In this document: one piece after another, positions 29,305 to 40,417 of the stretch | Layout: every line of letters starts with the position of its first letter | Numbering within the stretch: the stretch's first letter is position 1 | Source of the DNA: Nocardia brevicatena NBRC 12119 | GTDB taxonomy: Bacteria > Actinomycetota > Actinomycetes > Mycobacteriales > Mycobacteriaceae | Assembly: GCF_000308495.1 (NCBI RefSeq) | Contig: NZ_BAFU01000006.1 | Span: 1 to 58,672, forward strand | Length of the DNA stretch: 58,672 nucleotides | Direction: 5' to 3' | Position numbers and translations under genes: made by a program | The notes under the pieces: generated by a model | Database searches by the model: none | Told to the model about the DNA's origin: nothing | The model's input: the letters and a program-made list of their open reading frames with translations, nothing else

Positions 29305-30557
29305 TTGGTCGACCCTTCTCCCTGTCCCGGCCCTGCTCGGCCTTGCTGTTCTGGTTCTAGCGCATCCGTATCCCGCCGTGCTCGGTGGACACGCCCACGC
29401 CGCAACAGTAGCGCCGAACCGGCCAGTGACGCGGCCATGGACGTCACCAGCACTGCCGCCTTGGCCAATTCGGCTGCTTCGGTGTTGTCGTGCAGCGCGA
29501 GTTCTGCCACGAGCAGGCTAACGGTGAACCCGATCGCGCCGAGCACCGACAGTGCGAACATATCGCGGTAGTCGAGGTGTGCGGGCCGTTTGGCGATCCC
29601 CGATCGGACTGCCATCCAACTGATTCCGAAAATGCCTGTGGTCTTGCCGATGAGCAGACCGAGAATGATCGCCAAGGAGAGCCGGTCGGTGAACAGCCGA
29701 CCGAGGACTTGGCCGTTCATGGGGACACCGGAGGCGAACAGCGCGAACAGCGGAACGCACACTCCCGCCGAGAGCGGCTGGAATCTGTGCTCCCACCGGG
29801 CTGCGGGCGCCTCGTCCTCATCCGGGTCGGGGTGCACCCTGGTCAGCAGGCCGACCGCGACGCCGGCCAGTGTGGGATGGATTCCGGTTTCGTGCAATGC
29901 GTACCACGCCACCAGTGCCAAGGGCAGATAGATCAGGGGGGAACGCAGTCGTTTGCGCTGGGCCAGCCACCATGCGGCGCAGCAGGCGATCGCGGTGAGC
30001 AGCCACAGCAGCGCGAGGCCGGTGGTGAACAGGACCGCGATCAGGATGATCGCCAGTAGGTCGTCGACCACCGCGAGGCTGAGTAGGAACACCCGGGCCC
30101 CGGCTGGGATCCGAGAACCGGTCATGGCCAGTACCGCCAGGGCGAAGGCGATATCGGTGGCCACCGGGATGGCCCAGCCGCGGTCCATGCCGTCGATACC
30201 GAATCCGACGCAGAAGGCGATGACCGCCGGGGTCACCACCCCGCCGACCGCCGCGATGATCGGCAGTAGGGCGCGTTTGCGGTCGGCGAGTTCGCCGATG
30301 ACGAGTTCGCGTTTGAGTTCCAGCCCGACTACGAAGAAGAAGACCGCGAGCAGCCCGTCCTTCACCCAGTCGGCGAGGGTGAGTTCCAGATGCAGCGGGG
30401 GTATGGCGAGTACGGTCTCGGTCATCGTCACGTAGTTCGACGCCCAGGGCGAGTTGGCCCATAGCAGTGCCACCGCGGCGGCGATCAGCAGGAGCGAGCC
30501 GCCTACCGTCTCGGTGCGCAGAAACCGGGCGAGTTCCGAGCGGGGGGTTTTCGGCAC
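29301..30557 (-). CDS. nhaA: Na+/H+ antiporter NhaA
   Basis: A 418-residue transporter with about 12 helices. LSLAVVDDLLAIILIA carries the paired aspartates that bind sodium and protons in E. coli NhaA (D163/D164). VGLELKRELVIGEL and the GIDGMDRGWAIPVATDIAFALAVLA stretch are family hallmarks. It exchanges sodium or lithium for protons at alkaline pH. GTG 30557 is chosen because AAAGG lies 7 nt upstream; an earlier GTG ten codons upstream is possible. I recall no counterpart at this place in M. tuberculosis, where Rv3668c sits between Rv3669 and acs. Confidence 0.93.
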   Translation of the reverse strand: MPKTPRSELARFLRTETVGGSLLLIAAAVALLWANSPWASNYVTMTETVLAIPPLHLELTLADWVKDGLLAVFFFVVGLELKRELVIGELADRKRALLPIIAAVGGVVTPAVIAFCVGFGIDGMDRGWAIPVATDIAFALAVLAMTGSRIPAGARVFLLSLAVVDDLLAIILIAVLFTTGLALLWLLTAIACCAAWWLAQRKRLRSPLIYLPLALVAWYALHETGIHPTLAGVAVGLLTRVHPDPDEDEAPAARWEHRFQPLSAGVCVPLFALFASGVPMNGQVLGRLFTDRLSLAIILGLLIGKTTGIFGISWMAVRSGIAKRPAHLDYRDMFALSVLGAIGFTVSLLVAELALHDNTEAAELAKAAVLVTSMAASLAGSALLLRRGRVHRARRDTDALEPEQQGRAGPGQGEGSTK

Positions 30558-30712
30558 GGGCAACCTTTCGGCGGGTCGGATCACTGCCACCGCGGTCGCT
30601 CGGCGAACTCGTGGTTCCCTAGAGTCGTACGACCACGCGCCGACCAGACTTCCCGGCACACCGTAAGCGATTCTAACGGCCCACCAGTAGAGGAGACCAA
30701 TTGGTATGAAAA

Positions 30713-30754
30713 GCTTTCGGGTCGGACCACACGGTGGTGGACCGACCCGAAAGC
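30713..30754 (-). terminator. Rho-independent terminator of acs
   Basis: A 13-bp stem (30742-30754 with 30713-30725) extends through one A-A mismatch by four more pairs, and is followed on the minus strand by TTTTC. This is the most classical terminator in the window, 9 bp after the acs stop. Confidence 0.88.
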
Positions 30755-30762
30755 GGGATGAC

Positions 30763-32715
<1,953 letters not shown>

Positions 32716-33064
32716 CTCTTGACGTCCTTTCGGTCCCGGAGGACCGGAATTCCTGCCACGCGGCCTTGCCGCGTCTCGGTGGGTTCCTGCTTCATTACGG
32801 ATTGCCTCCACGTTTACAGGACTTATACCCGCTCCACAGGCGTTTAGCCTCTCGTCGCGCCCCGCCGCGAGGACGCCGACAACGTATCAGAGGCGCAACC
32901 CGCCTGAGCACGGGTTTGCGTGTATGCGCCATAGCGGATGGGACGTGTATGCGCCATAGCGGATGGGAAAGGCCGCGTGCAATTCGGCGCACCACCGGAC
33001 AAGTCATGAGCGCGGTGGTTATGGTCGGACGATCAACTCTTCGCGGTACGAGACGGGGGTACAG
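32716..33064. other. Divergent acs-dppA regulatory region
   Basis: This 349-bp stretch holds no gene. TATAAG at 32827-32822 (minus strand) could be an acs -10 element. A perfect 25-bp tandem repeat is at 32919-32968. No convincing Crp site was seen. Confidence 0.5.
32919..32968. repeat. Perfect 25-bp tandem repeat with an internal palindrome
   Basis: Two identical 25-bp units (32919-32943, 32944-32968), each containing the palindrome TATGCGCCATA. The centres are 25 bp apart, between two and two and a half helical turns. They lie about 100-150 bp ahead of dppA and about 200-250 bp ahead of acs. This suggests operator copies, although a simple duplication is also possible. Confidence 0.75.
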
Positions 33065-34678
33065 GTGCGGGGCGCGTGGACGGTGACTCGGATCGTCGGC
33101 CTGGTTCTGTTACTGGTATGCGCTGCCGCCCTGCCTGCCTGCACGGTGACCTCGGCGCTCGGCGAGTCCATCGCGGTCAACGGTTCCGAACCGCAGAACC
33201 CGCTGGTGCCGTCCAATACCAACGAGAACGGCGGCGGTCGCATCGTGGACCGGCTGTTCGCCGGGTTGCGCCGTATCGACGCCGATGGTGACCTGCACGA
33301 CGAGGTGGCCGAGTCCATCGAGACCACCGACCGGCAGCACTATCGGATAAGACTGAAAGCGGGATGGACATTCAGCGACGGTTCCCCGGTTACCGCGCAT
33401 TCGTTCGTGGACGCCTGGAACTACGGCGCGCTGATCACCCACGCGCAGCTGCAGAGCTACACCTACGCGCCCATCGTCGGCTTCGACGATGTCCAGGCGG
33501 ATCCGCCACGTGCGCAAACGATGTCGGGCCTGCGGGTGATCGACGATCTCACCTTCACCGTGGACCTGTTGGCTCCCACCATCGATTTCCGAACCCGGCT
33601 GGCATACGCTCCGTACTATCCGCTGCCCGAGGCGGCGTTCCGGGATATGGAGGCGTTCGGACAACACCCCATCGGCAACGGCCCCTATCGTTTCGCCGAC
33701 GGCGACGCCTGGCAGCACGACGTGAAACTGGACCTGGTGCCCAACGAGACCTATCACGGTGGCCGTCCGGCCCGGAACAAGGGTCTCACCTTCATCTTCT
33801 ACTCCGATTTCGAGGCGGCCTACTCGGATCTGCTCGCCGGTAATCTGGACGTGCTCGACACCGTTCCGGCGAGCGCGCTGACCATCGTGGACGCCGATCT
33901 CGGCGACCGGGTCGCCCAGGCGCCGACCGCACAGAACCAGTGGCTCGGGACCCAGCCGGGCCTACCGCATTTCGCCGGTGAGGAAGGCCGGCTGCGTAGA
34001 CACGCCATATCGATGGCGATTCAGCGGCAGGCCATCGGCGACAAGATATTCCGCGGTACCCGTATACCCCCGCGCGATTTCACCTCGAGCGTGCTGCCCG
34101 GATTCGACCCGAGCCTGCCCGGCGCCGAGGTGCTCGACTACAACCCCGACGAAGCGCGCCGGCTCTGGGCGCGCGCCGACGAGATATCCCCGTGGAGCGG
34201 CCGTTTCGAGATCGCCTACAACGCCGACGGCGGTCACCAACCCTGGGTGGACGCCGTGGCCAACAGCATCAAGAACACGCTCGGAATCGATGCGGTGGGT
34301 ATCGCGTACCCGACCTTCAAACAGCTGCGCGACCAGATCACCGCCCACACCGTCGGCAAGGCCTTCCGATCCGGCTGGCAGGGCGACTATCCCACCATGC
34401 TGCAGTTCCTGGAACCGAGCTTCCTGGGCAACTCGGAGACCAACGACTTCGATTACCACAGTTTCGAATTCGACTCGCTCATCACGGCGGCCGAGGCCGC
34501 GCCCACCGAGCCGGAGTCGTGGCGATTGGTCGGGCGAGCCCAACAGGTGCTGCTGCGTGATCTGCCGACCATCCCGATCTTCGGGTATGTGAATACCGCC
34601 GGCTACTCCGAGCGCGTTCGCAATGTCACCTTCGCCTGGAACGGGTTGGCCGATTTCGAGAACATTGAGCCGAAGTGA
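33065..34678 (+). CDS. dppA: Dipeptide ABC transporter substrate-binding lipoprotein
   Basis: A 537-residue lipoprotein: a signal peptide with lipobox LPAC places the lipidated Cys near residue 26. It is an SBP family 5 protein, with NPLVPSNTNENGGGRIVDRLFAGL near the start and YPLPEAAF, GNGPYRF and TFIFYSDFEAAYSDLLAGNLDV in the core. It should capture di- or oligopeptides outside the membrane; mycobacterial DppA (Rv3666c) has also been linked to heme acquisition. GTG 33065 follows GGGGG with short spacing. The frame is open 34 codons further upstream, but that part lacks signal-peptide character. It leads the dppABCD operon. Confidence 0.93.
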   Translation: MRGAWTVTRIVGLVLLLVCAAALPACTVTSALGESIAVNGSEPQNPLVPSNTNENGGGRIVDRLFAGLRRIDADGDLHDEVAESIETTDRQHYRIRLKAGWTFSDGSPVTAHSFVDAWNYGALITHAQLQSYTYAPIVGFDDVQADPPRAQTMSGLRVIDDLTFTVDLLAPTIDFRTRLAYAPYYPLPEAAFRDMEAFGQHPIGNGPYRFADGDAWQHDVKLDLVPNETYHGGRPARNKGLTFIFYSDFEAAYSDLLAGNLDVLDTVPASALTIVDADLGDRVAQAPTAQNQWLGTQPGLPHFAGEEGRLRRHAISMAIQRQAIGDKIFRGTRIPPRDFTSSVLPGFDPSLPGAEVLDYNPDEARRLWARADEISPWSGRFEIAYNADGGHQPWVDAVANSIKNTLGIDAVGIAYPTFKQLRDQITAHTVGKAFRSGWQGDYPTMLQFLEPSFLGNSETNDFDYHSFEFDSLITAAEAAPTEPESWRLVGRAQQVLLRDLPTIPIFGYVNTAGYSERVRNVTFAWNGLADFENIEPK

Positions 34679-34720
34679 GCGGCGACCGAACGCGATTCCG
34701 GGAGACTACGAGGAGAACAT

Positions 34721-35647
34721 ATGGCGTGGTACATCGTGCGGCGGCTGCTGCAGATGGTTCCGGTGTTCTTCGGCGCGACCCTGCTGATCTACTTCCTGAT
34801 CTACCGCGTCTCCGGCGGTTCGGTCGCCGCGCTCGCCGGTGAACGGACCCTGACCCCGGCATTGGAGGCGCAGCTGCGCGCCCGCTATCACCTCGACCGG
34901 CCGTTTGTGGTGCAGTATCTGTACTACCTGAAGGGAATCTTCACCCTCGACCTGGGCACCTCGTTCTCCGGGCGCTCGGTGAAAGACGAACTGGCCCGCG
35001 CGTTTCCGATCACCTTCCGGTTGGCCTTCCTGGCCGTGGTGTTCGAAACGGTGTTCGGCGTGCTCTTCGGGGTATTCGCCGGCCTGCGCAAGGGGAGACT
35101 GTTCGACTCGACCATGCTGGTGCTCAGCCTGGTGGTGATCGCGATACCGGTCTTCGTCCTGGGTTTTCTGGCCCAGTACCTCCTCGGTGTCGAATGGGGG
35201 ATAGCGCCGGTCACGGTGGGCGCGAACGCGAGTTTCTCCAGACTCGTCGTACCCGCGCTGGTACTCGGCTCGCTGTCGTTCGCCTATGTACTGCGGCTGA
35301 CCAGGAACGCGATCGCGGAGAACATGGACGCCGACCATGTCCGCACCGCGACCGCGAAGGGGCTGGGCCGGCGGCGAGTGGTGGTGGCGCACATCCTGCG
35401 CAATTCGCTGATCCCGGTGGTCACTTTTATCGGAGCCGACCTGGGCGCGTTGATGGGGGGAGCAATCGTCACGGAGGGCATCTTCAATATCCCCGGTATC
35501 GGCGGCACACTCTATCAGGCCGTGGTGCGGGGCGAAGCGCCGACCGTGGTCTCCTTCGTCACCGTGCTGATCGTCGTCTTCCTGCTCACCAATCTGGTGG
35601 TGGACCTGCTGTACGCGGTTCTCGATCCCCGAATCCGCTATGTCTGA
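34721..35647 (+). CDS. dppB: Dipeptide ABC transporter permease DppB
   Basis: A 308-residue permease with six helices. MAWYIVRRLLQMVPVFFGATLLIYFLI is the family N-terminus, and the cytoplasmic EAA loop that contacts the ATPase reads HVRTATAKGLGRRRVVVAHILRN. A VEGIFNIPGIG-like motif (VTEGIFNIPGIGGTL) near 255-269 is typical of binding-protein-dependent permeases of peptide systems. ATG with AGGAG at good distance, 42 bp after dppA. It pairs with DppC in the membrane. Confidence 0.94.
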   Translation: MAWYIVRRLLQMVPVFFGATLLIYFLIYRVSGGSVAALAGERTLTPALEAQLRARYHLDRPFVVQYLYYLKGIFTLDLGTSFSGRSVKDELARAFPITFRLAFLAVVFETVFGVLFGVFAGLRKGRLFDSTMLVLSLVVIAIPVFVLGFLAQYLLGVEWGIAPVTVGANASFSRLVVPALVLGSLSFAYVLRLTRNAIAENMDADHVRTATAKGLGRRRVVVAHILRNSLIPVVTFIGADLGALMGGAIVTEGIFNIPGIGGTLYQAVVRGEAPTVVSFVTVLIVVFLLTNLVVDLLYAVLDPRIRYV

Positions 35648-35661
35648 ACGAGGGTGTGGTC

Positions 35662-36621
35662 ATGTCCGATGAGCGGCCCCCGGTTCGGCCGGGGCAGCAA
35701 CGCTGGGTCGCCCCTCCGGATGAGGTGTCGGTTGAAGCCGTCGACCGAGTGGATATCACCGGGATACCGCGGGGACTGTGGGGGGAGGCCTGGTATGGGC
35801 TGCGGCGTAATCCGCTGTTTTCCATCTCTGTCGCGCTCATCGCGATCGTGCTGGTGCTCGCGGTGTTTCCCGGACTGTTCACCGATCAGGACCCGCGGTA
35901 CTGCGTGATCGAGAACAGCCTGATGCCGCCGAACGCGCAACATTGGTTCGGATTCGACCTGCAGGGCTGTGATATCTACGCGCGCACGGTCTACGGTGCC
36001 CGTGCGTCGGTACTCACCGGGGTCGGCGCTGCCCTGCTGTTCGTGCTGATCGGCGCGACGCTGGGGGCGCTCGCCGGCTATTACGGTGGCGTACTCGATT
36101 CGGTCATCTCGCGTATCTCGGAGATCGTCTACGCGATACCGCTCATGCTCGCGGCCATCGTGCTCATGCAACTGTCGGAGCAGCGCACCATCTGGTTGGT
36201 GATCGTCACCCTGGCCGGATTCACCTGGCCGCAGGCGGCGCGCATCGCGCGCGGGGCGGTCATCTCCGCCAAGAACAGCGAATACGCGTTGGCGGCGCGG
36301 GCGCTGGGGGTATCGCGTTTCGGTGTTCTGGTACGGCATGTGCTGCCGAACGCACTCGGGCCGGTGATCGTGGTGACCACCATCTGGCTGGGCGTCTTCG
36401 TCGTCACCGAGGCGACCCTGTCGTTCCTCGGTGTCGGGCTGCCGCCGACGGAGGTGTCGTGGGGTGCCGATATCGCCACAGGCCGACAGCAGCTGCGCGG
36501 GGGTTCGCTGATCCTCTTCTACCCCGCGACCGCGCTGGCGCTGACCGTACTCGGGTTCATCATGCTCGGCGATGCGCTGAGTGACGCCCTCGACCCCACA
36601 TCCCGCAGGAGGCGCCCATGA
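35662..36621 (+). CDS. dppC: Dipeptide ABC transporter permease DppC
   Basis: A 319-residue permease. A soluble N-terminus of about 45 residues precedes the first helix (FSISVALIAIVLVLAVFPGLF). Later, FGFDLQGCDIYARTVYGAR is the conserved DppC block, and YALAARALGVSRFGVLVRHVLPNALGP is the EAA loop. TEATLSFLGVGLPP is also diagnostic. ATG 35662 follows GAGGG 14 bp after dppB; its stop overlaps dppD by 4 bp (ATGA). Confidence 0.94.
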   Translation: MSDERPPVRPGQQRWVAPPDEVSVEAVDRVDITGIPRGLWGEAWYGLRRNPLFSISVALIAIVLVLAVFPGLFTDQDPRYCVIENSLMPPNAQHWFGFDLQGCDIYARTVYGARASVLTGVGAALLFVLIGATLGALAGYYGGVLDSVISRISEIVYAIPLMLAAIVLMQLSEQRTIWLVIVTLAGFTWPQAARIARGAVISAKNSEYALAARALGVSRFGVLVRHVLPNALGPVIVVTTIWLGVFVVTEATLSFLGVGLPPTEVSWGADIATGRQQLRGGSLILFYPATALALTVLGFIMLGDALSDALDPTSRRRRP

Positions 36622-38336
36622 GCGGCCGACCGACGGCAGCCGATCCCGCCGGCCCGCTCTTGGAGGTCCGGGATCTGCGTATCGCTTTCGGCGAGGGTGC
36701 GGATCGGGTCGACGCGGTCCGCGGTGTCGACCTGACCGTCTATCGGGGGCAGACCGTGGCCGTCGTGGGGGAGAGCGGATCCGGTAAATCGACCACCGCC
36801 CACGCGATCATCGGCCTGCTGCCGCGCGGGGGACGAGTGGTGTCCGGAAGCGTCCGTTTCGACGACCGCGAACTGACCGAGGCGCCTCGGGCGCAGCTGG
36901 TGCGGCTGCGGGGCACCGGGATCGGTTTCGTGCCGCAGGATCCGATGTCGAACCTGAACCCGGTGTGGAAGATCGGTTTCCAGCTCCGGGAAACGCTCGC
37001 CGCGAGTGGCATCGCCCGCGGTAGAGCGGCCCAGGAGCGCGCCGTGGAGTTGCTCGAGGCGGCCGGGATACCAGATGCCGAGCACCGGCTCGACCAATAT
37101 CCGCACCAACTGTCCGGCGGGCTGCGACAGCGGGTGCTGATAGCGACGGCCCTGTCCGGGCGGCCCGATCTGCTCATCGCCGACGAACCGACCTCGGCCC
37201 TGGACGTGACCGTGCAGCGGCAGATACTCGACCATATCGACAGGCTCACCACAGAGCTCGGGACCGCGATGCTGCTCATCACCCACGATCTGGGTCTGGC
37301 CGCCGAACGTGCCGAACACCTGGTTGTGATGTATCGGGGACGGGTTGTGGAATCGGGTCCCGCACCGGATCTGCTGCGCGAGCCCCGGCACGAGTACACC
37401 CGGCGGCTGGTGGAGTCGGCGCCATCGCTGACATCGGCCCGCCGGTCGACGCGGCGAAGCCGGCTATCGGTCGCCATGGGGCCGGCGGCCGAAGACGCGA
37501 TGGACAGGGGTACGCCGGGTGAGGCCCCGATTCTGGAGACCGACCGGCTCGCCAAGCGATATCGGGTCCGGGGGTCGGCGCCCTGGAAGTCGACGGAACT
37601 CGTGGCGGCGGAGGGTATCTCGTTCCGACTGTGGCGCGGCACCACGACCGCCCTGGTCGGCGAATCGGGCTCCGGGAAGTCCACCATCGCCCAGCTCGTC
37701 CTGGGGTTGATACCGCCGAGCTCCGGGTCGGTCCGTTTCGACGGCAAGGACATCACACGGCTGCGGAGCGGCGAACAGCTCGGCTTTCGCCGGCGCGTTC
37801 AGCCGGTTTTCCAGAACCCGTATGGATCCCTGGACCCGATGTATTCGATTCACCGCTGCCTGCTCGAACCGCTGCGCGTCCACGGCATCGGTACCCGGGC
37901 GGAGCGGGAGACCCGGGTGCGGGAACTGCTCGACCGGGTGGCCCTGCCCAGTAGTGTGCTCGGGCGCTATCCGAACGAACTGTCGGGTGGGCAGCGGCAG
38001 CGGGTCGCCATCGCTCGCGCGCTGGCGCCGGAACCGGAGCTGCTGGTCTGCGACGAAGCCGTGTCCGCGCTCGACGTCCTCGTCCAGGCACAGATCCTGA
38101 ACCTGCTCGACGAACTCCAGGATCGGCTCGGCCTGACCTACCTGTTCATCACGCACGATCTCGCCGTAGTCCGGCAGATCGCCGACGAGGTGCTCGTCAT
38201 GCGGGGCGGTCATATCGTCGAGTCGGCGAGCACCGAGGAAATCTTCGACTCCCCGCGTGAGGAATACACCCGGCGGCTGCTCGCGGCCATTCCGGGACGG
38301 GACCTGCCGGCGGGCCGGCCGGGCCGGCGGCAGTAG
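36618..38336 (+). CDS. dppD: Fused double ABC ATPase of the dipeptide transporter
   Basis: A 572-residue protein carrying both ATPase domains that are separate DppD and DppF proteins in E. coli. Domain one (about 10-270) has GESGSGKST, the signature LSGGLRQR and LLIADEPTSALDV. Domain two (about 300-560) has GESGSGKST, LSGGQRQR and LLVCDEAVSALDV. Both Walker and signature motifs look intact, so both sites should hydrolyse ATP. The oligopeptide-family end segment RHEYTRRLV appears after each domain. ATG overlaps the dppC stop. It is the last transporter gene, as in mycobacterial Rv3663c. Confidence 0.95.
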   Translation: MSGRPTAADPAGPLLEVRDLRIAFGEGADRVDAVRGVDLTVYRGQTVAVVGESGSGKSTTAHAIIGLLPRGGRVVSGSVRFDDRELTEAPRAQLVRLRGTGIGFVPQDPMSNLNPVWKIGFQLRETLAASGIARGRAAQERAVELLEAAGIPDAEHRLDQYPHQLSGGLRQRVLIATALSGRPDLLIADEPTSALDVTVQRQILDHIDRLTTELGTAMLLITHDLGLAAERAEHLVVMYRGRVVESGPAPDLLREPRHEYTRRLVESAPSLTSARRSTRRSRLSVAMGPAAEDAMDRGTPGEAPILETDRLAKRYRVRGSAPWKSTELVAAEGISFRLWRGTTTALVGESGSGKSTIAQLVLGLIPPSSGSVRFDGKDITRLRSGEQLGFRRRVQPVFQNPYGSLDPMYSIHRCLLEPLRVHGIGTRAERETRVRELLDRVALPSSVLGRYPNELSGGQRQRVAIARALAPEPELLVCDEAVSALDVLVQAQILNLLDELQDRLGLTYLFITHDLAVVRQIADEVLVMRGGHIVESASTEEIFDSPREEYTRRLLAAIPGRDLPAGRPGRRQ

Positions 38337-38347
38337 CCTCGTACCCC

Positions 38348-39100
38348 GTGACCGATCCGCTGCAGCCCCTCGTCGAACTGCCCGGTGTGCGCGCGGCCGC
38401 CGACAAGGCCCGTGATGCCCTCGCCGAGGTACACCGGCACAAGGCGAACCGGCGCGGTTGGCCCACCACGGCCGCCGAGGCGGCGGTTCGGGCGGCGCGC
38501 TCGTCGGGGGCGATCGATGGCGGCAGTGCCCAGTTGCCCGCCGACGACACCCCACCCGATCCGATCCTGGCCGGTGCGCTGCGCGTAGGGCAGGCATTGG
38601 ACGGTGACGGTCTGCGCAATCTGACCGGTGTGTGGCAGCGGGCGCCGTTGCAGGCGTTGGCCCGGTTGCATCTGCTCGCCGCGGCGGACCTGGTCGACGA
38701 CAAGGATCGGCTGGGCCGTCCGCGCGCCGGTGAAGGGGTGGCCGAGCGGTTGGACCTGCTCGCGCAGACGGTGCTCGGCTCATCGGCGCCGGCACCGGTA
38801 GTGGCCGCCGTTGTGCACGGCGAGCTGCTGTCCCTGCGGCCTTTCGGTTCCGCGGACGGGATCGTGGCGCGGGCGGCCGCCCGGCTGGTCACGGTGTCCA
38901 GCGGTCTGGACCCACATGCCCTCGGGGTGCCCGAGGTGTTCTGGTTGCGTCGGCGGCAGGCGTATCGGGATGCCGCCGCCGGGTTCGCCACCGGGACCGC
39001 CGAGGGAGTCGGCGGCTGGGTGATTCTGTGCTGCGGCGCGCTGGAGGACGGTGCGCGCGAGGCGATGTCGATCGCGAACACCGTAGCCGGCCGAGGGTAG
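38348..39100 (+). CDS. Degenerate Fic-domain-like protein (Rv3662c position)
   Basis: A 250-residue protein usually annotated as an oxidoreductase or hypothetical. Two stretches look like a Fic domain. AAVRAARSSGAIDGGS (46-61) resembles the family's EAxASSxIEG start. HGELLSLRPFGSADGIVARAAARL (158-180) aligns with the Fic core HxELLxIHPFxDGNGRxAR. The catalytic His is Arg164, and the GNGR phosphate loop is changed to DGIVAR, so AMP transfer is not expected. No NAD-binding motif supports oxidoreductase. GTG 38348 is 8 nt after TAGCCT (38334-38339), which suggests its own leaderless transcript overlapping the dppD stop. Confidence 0.7.
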   Translation: MTDPLQPLVELPGVRAAADKARDALAEVHRHKANRRGWPTTAAEAAVRAARSSGAIDGGSAQLPADDTPPDPILAGALRVGQALDGDGLRNLTGVWQRAPLQALARLHLLAAADLVDDKDRLGRPRAGEGVAERLDLLAQTVLGSSAPAPVVAAVVHGELLSLRPFGSADGIVARAAARLVTVSSGLDPHALGVPEVFWLRRRQAYRDAAAGFATGTAEGVGGWVILCCGALEDGAREAMSIANTVAGRG

Positions 39101-39583
39101 CGGGCGCACACGTCGAAGCGGGCGGCGTTGTCGTTGTCGACCTCACCGCCCGCTAGCACGGATCGCCGGGGTACCAGGCGTGCTGAGTGGGTTGTGTCCA
39201 CGGCCTCGGCGTTCCTCCGAGCCTTACCGCGGCTCATCCCCGCAGACTGTGCGAGGCCGTCGCCGCCGGCAAGCCGGATTTCGCAGGCCCACAACGCTTC
39301 TGCCCTTGTCGCGGCGAGCTCCGCGTGGGTTCCTGGCGTCCGTGCTGGGAAGGATGGTCGGGAGACTGAACCTTCTCTTCCGGCTCCGCCTTGGCCTTCC
39401 GTCCCTCCGTGCCTCCATTCTTACCACTGTGACTGCACTCACATCAAGGGTTCGGAAGGTATTGAATTCTTGGCGTGTCGATCGGAATTTTGTGCTTAAA
39501 TCCCTGGTTGCAAGCTCACCGAAGCGGCCCCGCCGGGGTTCGGCCGCCCGGGGGCGCCCTGCGAACAGGAGCCGTCTGCGGGC
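39101..39583. other. Gene-free convergent region
   Basis: This 483-bp region lies between the Fic-like and HAD genes. AGCGGGCGG/CCGCCCGCT can pair around 39117-39155, and GCGGCC/GGCCGC at 39524-39547 could end the HAD transcript. An AT-richer island lies at about 39440-39510. Short frames exist but lack ribosome binding sites and a GC-rich third position. Confidence 0.5.
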
Positions 39584-40417
39584 TCAGCGGCGGCGCAGGA
39601 GTCGGTAGGTGAGAGCTGCCGCGACTATCGCGCTCAGGCCCAGTCCGGCAGCGGCCAGGGTTGTCGACGACGGTGCCTGGAATCGCGCCCACAGCGATAC
39701 CGGATTGGAGAAGGTGAGTATCGGCCAGCCCCTGACCGCCGCCTCGCGGCGCAGATTCCGGTCGGGATTCACCGCCGTGGGGCGACCGACCACGGCGAGC
39801 ATCGGCAGATCGGTGATCGAGTCGGAATAGGCGTAGCACCGGGACAGGTCGTAACCCGCCGCGGCGGCGAGCTTTTCCATCGCGGTGACCTTGCCCTCGC
39901 CGTAGCAGTAGAACTCCACCTCTCCGGTGTACTTGCCGTCCACGACGGTCATGCGGGTCGCCGCCGTGTGCGTGGCCCCCAGCGCCTCGGCGATCGGCCC
40001 GACGATCTCCTCGCCCGAGGCGGAGACGATGACCACATCGTGCCCGCGGATCTTGTGATCGGCGATCAGGTCGAGCACCTCCGCGTAGATCAGCGGCTCG
40101 ACCAGTTCGTGCAGGGTCTCGGAGACGATTGTCTTCACCTGTTCGACATCCCAGCCCGTGCACATATCGGTCAGATGGGCCCGCATTCGTTCCATCTGGT
40201 CGTGATCGGCACCGGCGAGCAGGAACATGAAGTGCGCGTAGCTACTCTCCAGAACGGCCCGGCGATTGAGCAGACCCTGAGCGAAGAACGGTTTGCTGAA
40301 TACGTATGCGCTCGACTTCGCGATCACCGTTTTGTCGAGATCGAAAAAGGCGGCGACGCGGCCGTTCGAGCGACTCGCGTCATTCGGAGAATCTGTCGTG
40401 TTGCCGAGGTCGGTCAC
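39584..40417 (-). CDS. HAD-IB family phosphatase with C-terminal membrane anchor (Rv3661-like)
   Basis: A 277-residue HAD-superfamily subfamily IB hydrolase, often called SerB-like. Motif I is FFDLDKTVIAKSS (24-36), with the nucleophile Asp. Motif II is IVSASGEEI. Motif IV is YAYSDSITDLPML. A C-terminal hydrophobic helix (TLAAAGLGLSAIVAAALTYRLL) anchors it to the membrane. The substrate is unknown; phosphoserine is possible, but the family also includes lipid phosphatases. GTG 40417 is chosen because TATCCT (40429-40424) ends 6 nt upstream. It is divergent from the 6C RNA and ssd, as in mycobacteria. Confidence 0.88.
   Translation of the reverse strand: MTDLGNTTDSPNDASRSNGRVAAFFDLDKTVIAKSSAYVFSKPFFAQGLLNRRAVLESSYAHFMFLLAGADHDQMERMRAHLTDMCTGWDVEQVKTIVSETLHELVEPLIYAEVLDLIADHKIRGHDVVIVSASGEEIVGPIAEALGATHTAATRMTVVDGKYTGEVEFYCYGEGKVTAMEKLAAAAGYDLSRCYAYSDSITDLPMLAVVGRPTAVNPDRNLRREAAVRGWPILTFSNPVSLWARFQAPSSTTLAAAGLGLSAIVAAALTYRLLRRR

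Noticed and set aside
32716-33064. Crp site between acs and dppA
   Set aside because: Looked for GTG-N8-CAC; the nearest candidate (GTGCAATTCGGCGCAC) has the wrong spacing.
39128-39499. 123-codon plus-strand frame after the Fic-like gene
   Set aside because: Ser/Pro/Ala-rich with no ribosome binding site or motif; likely chance.
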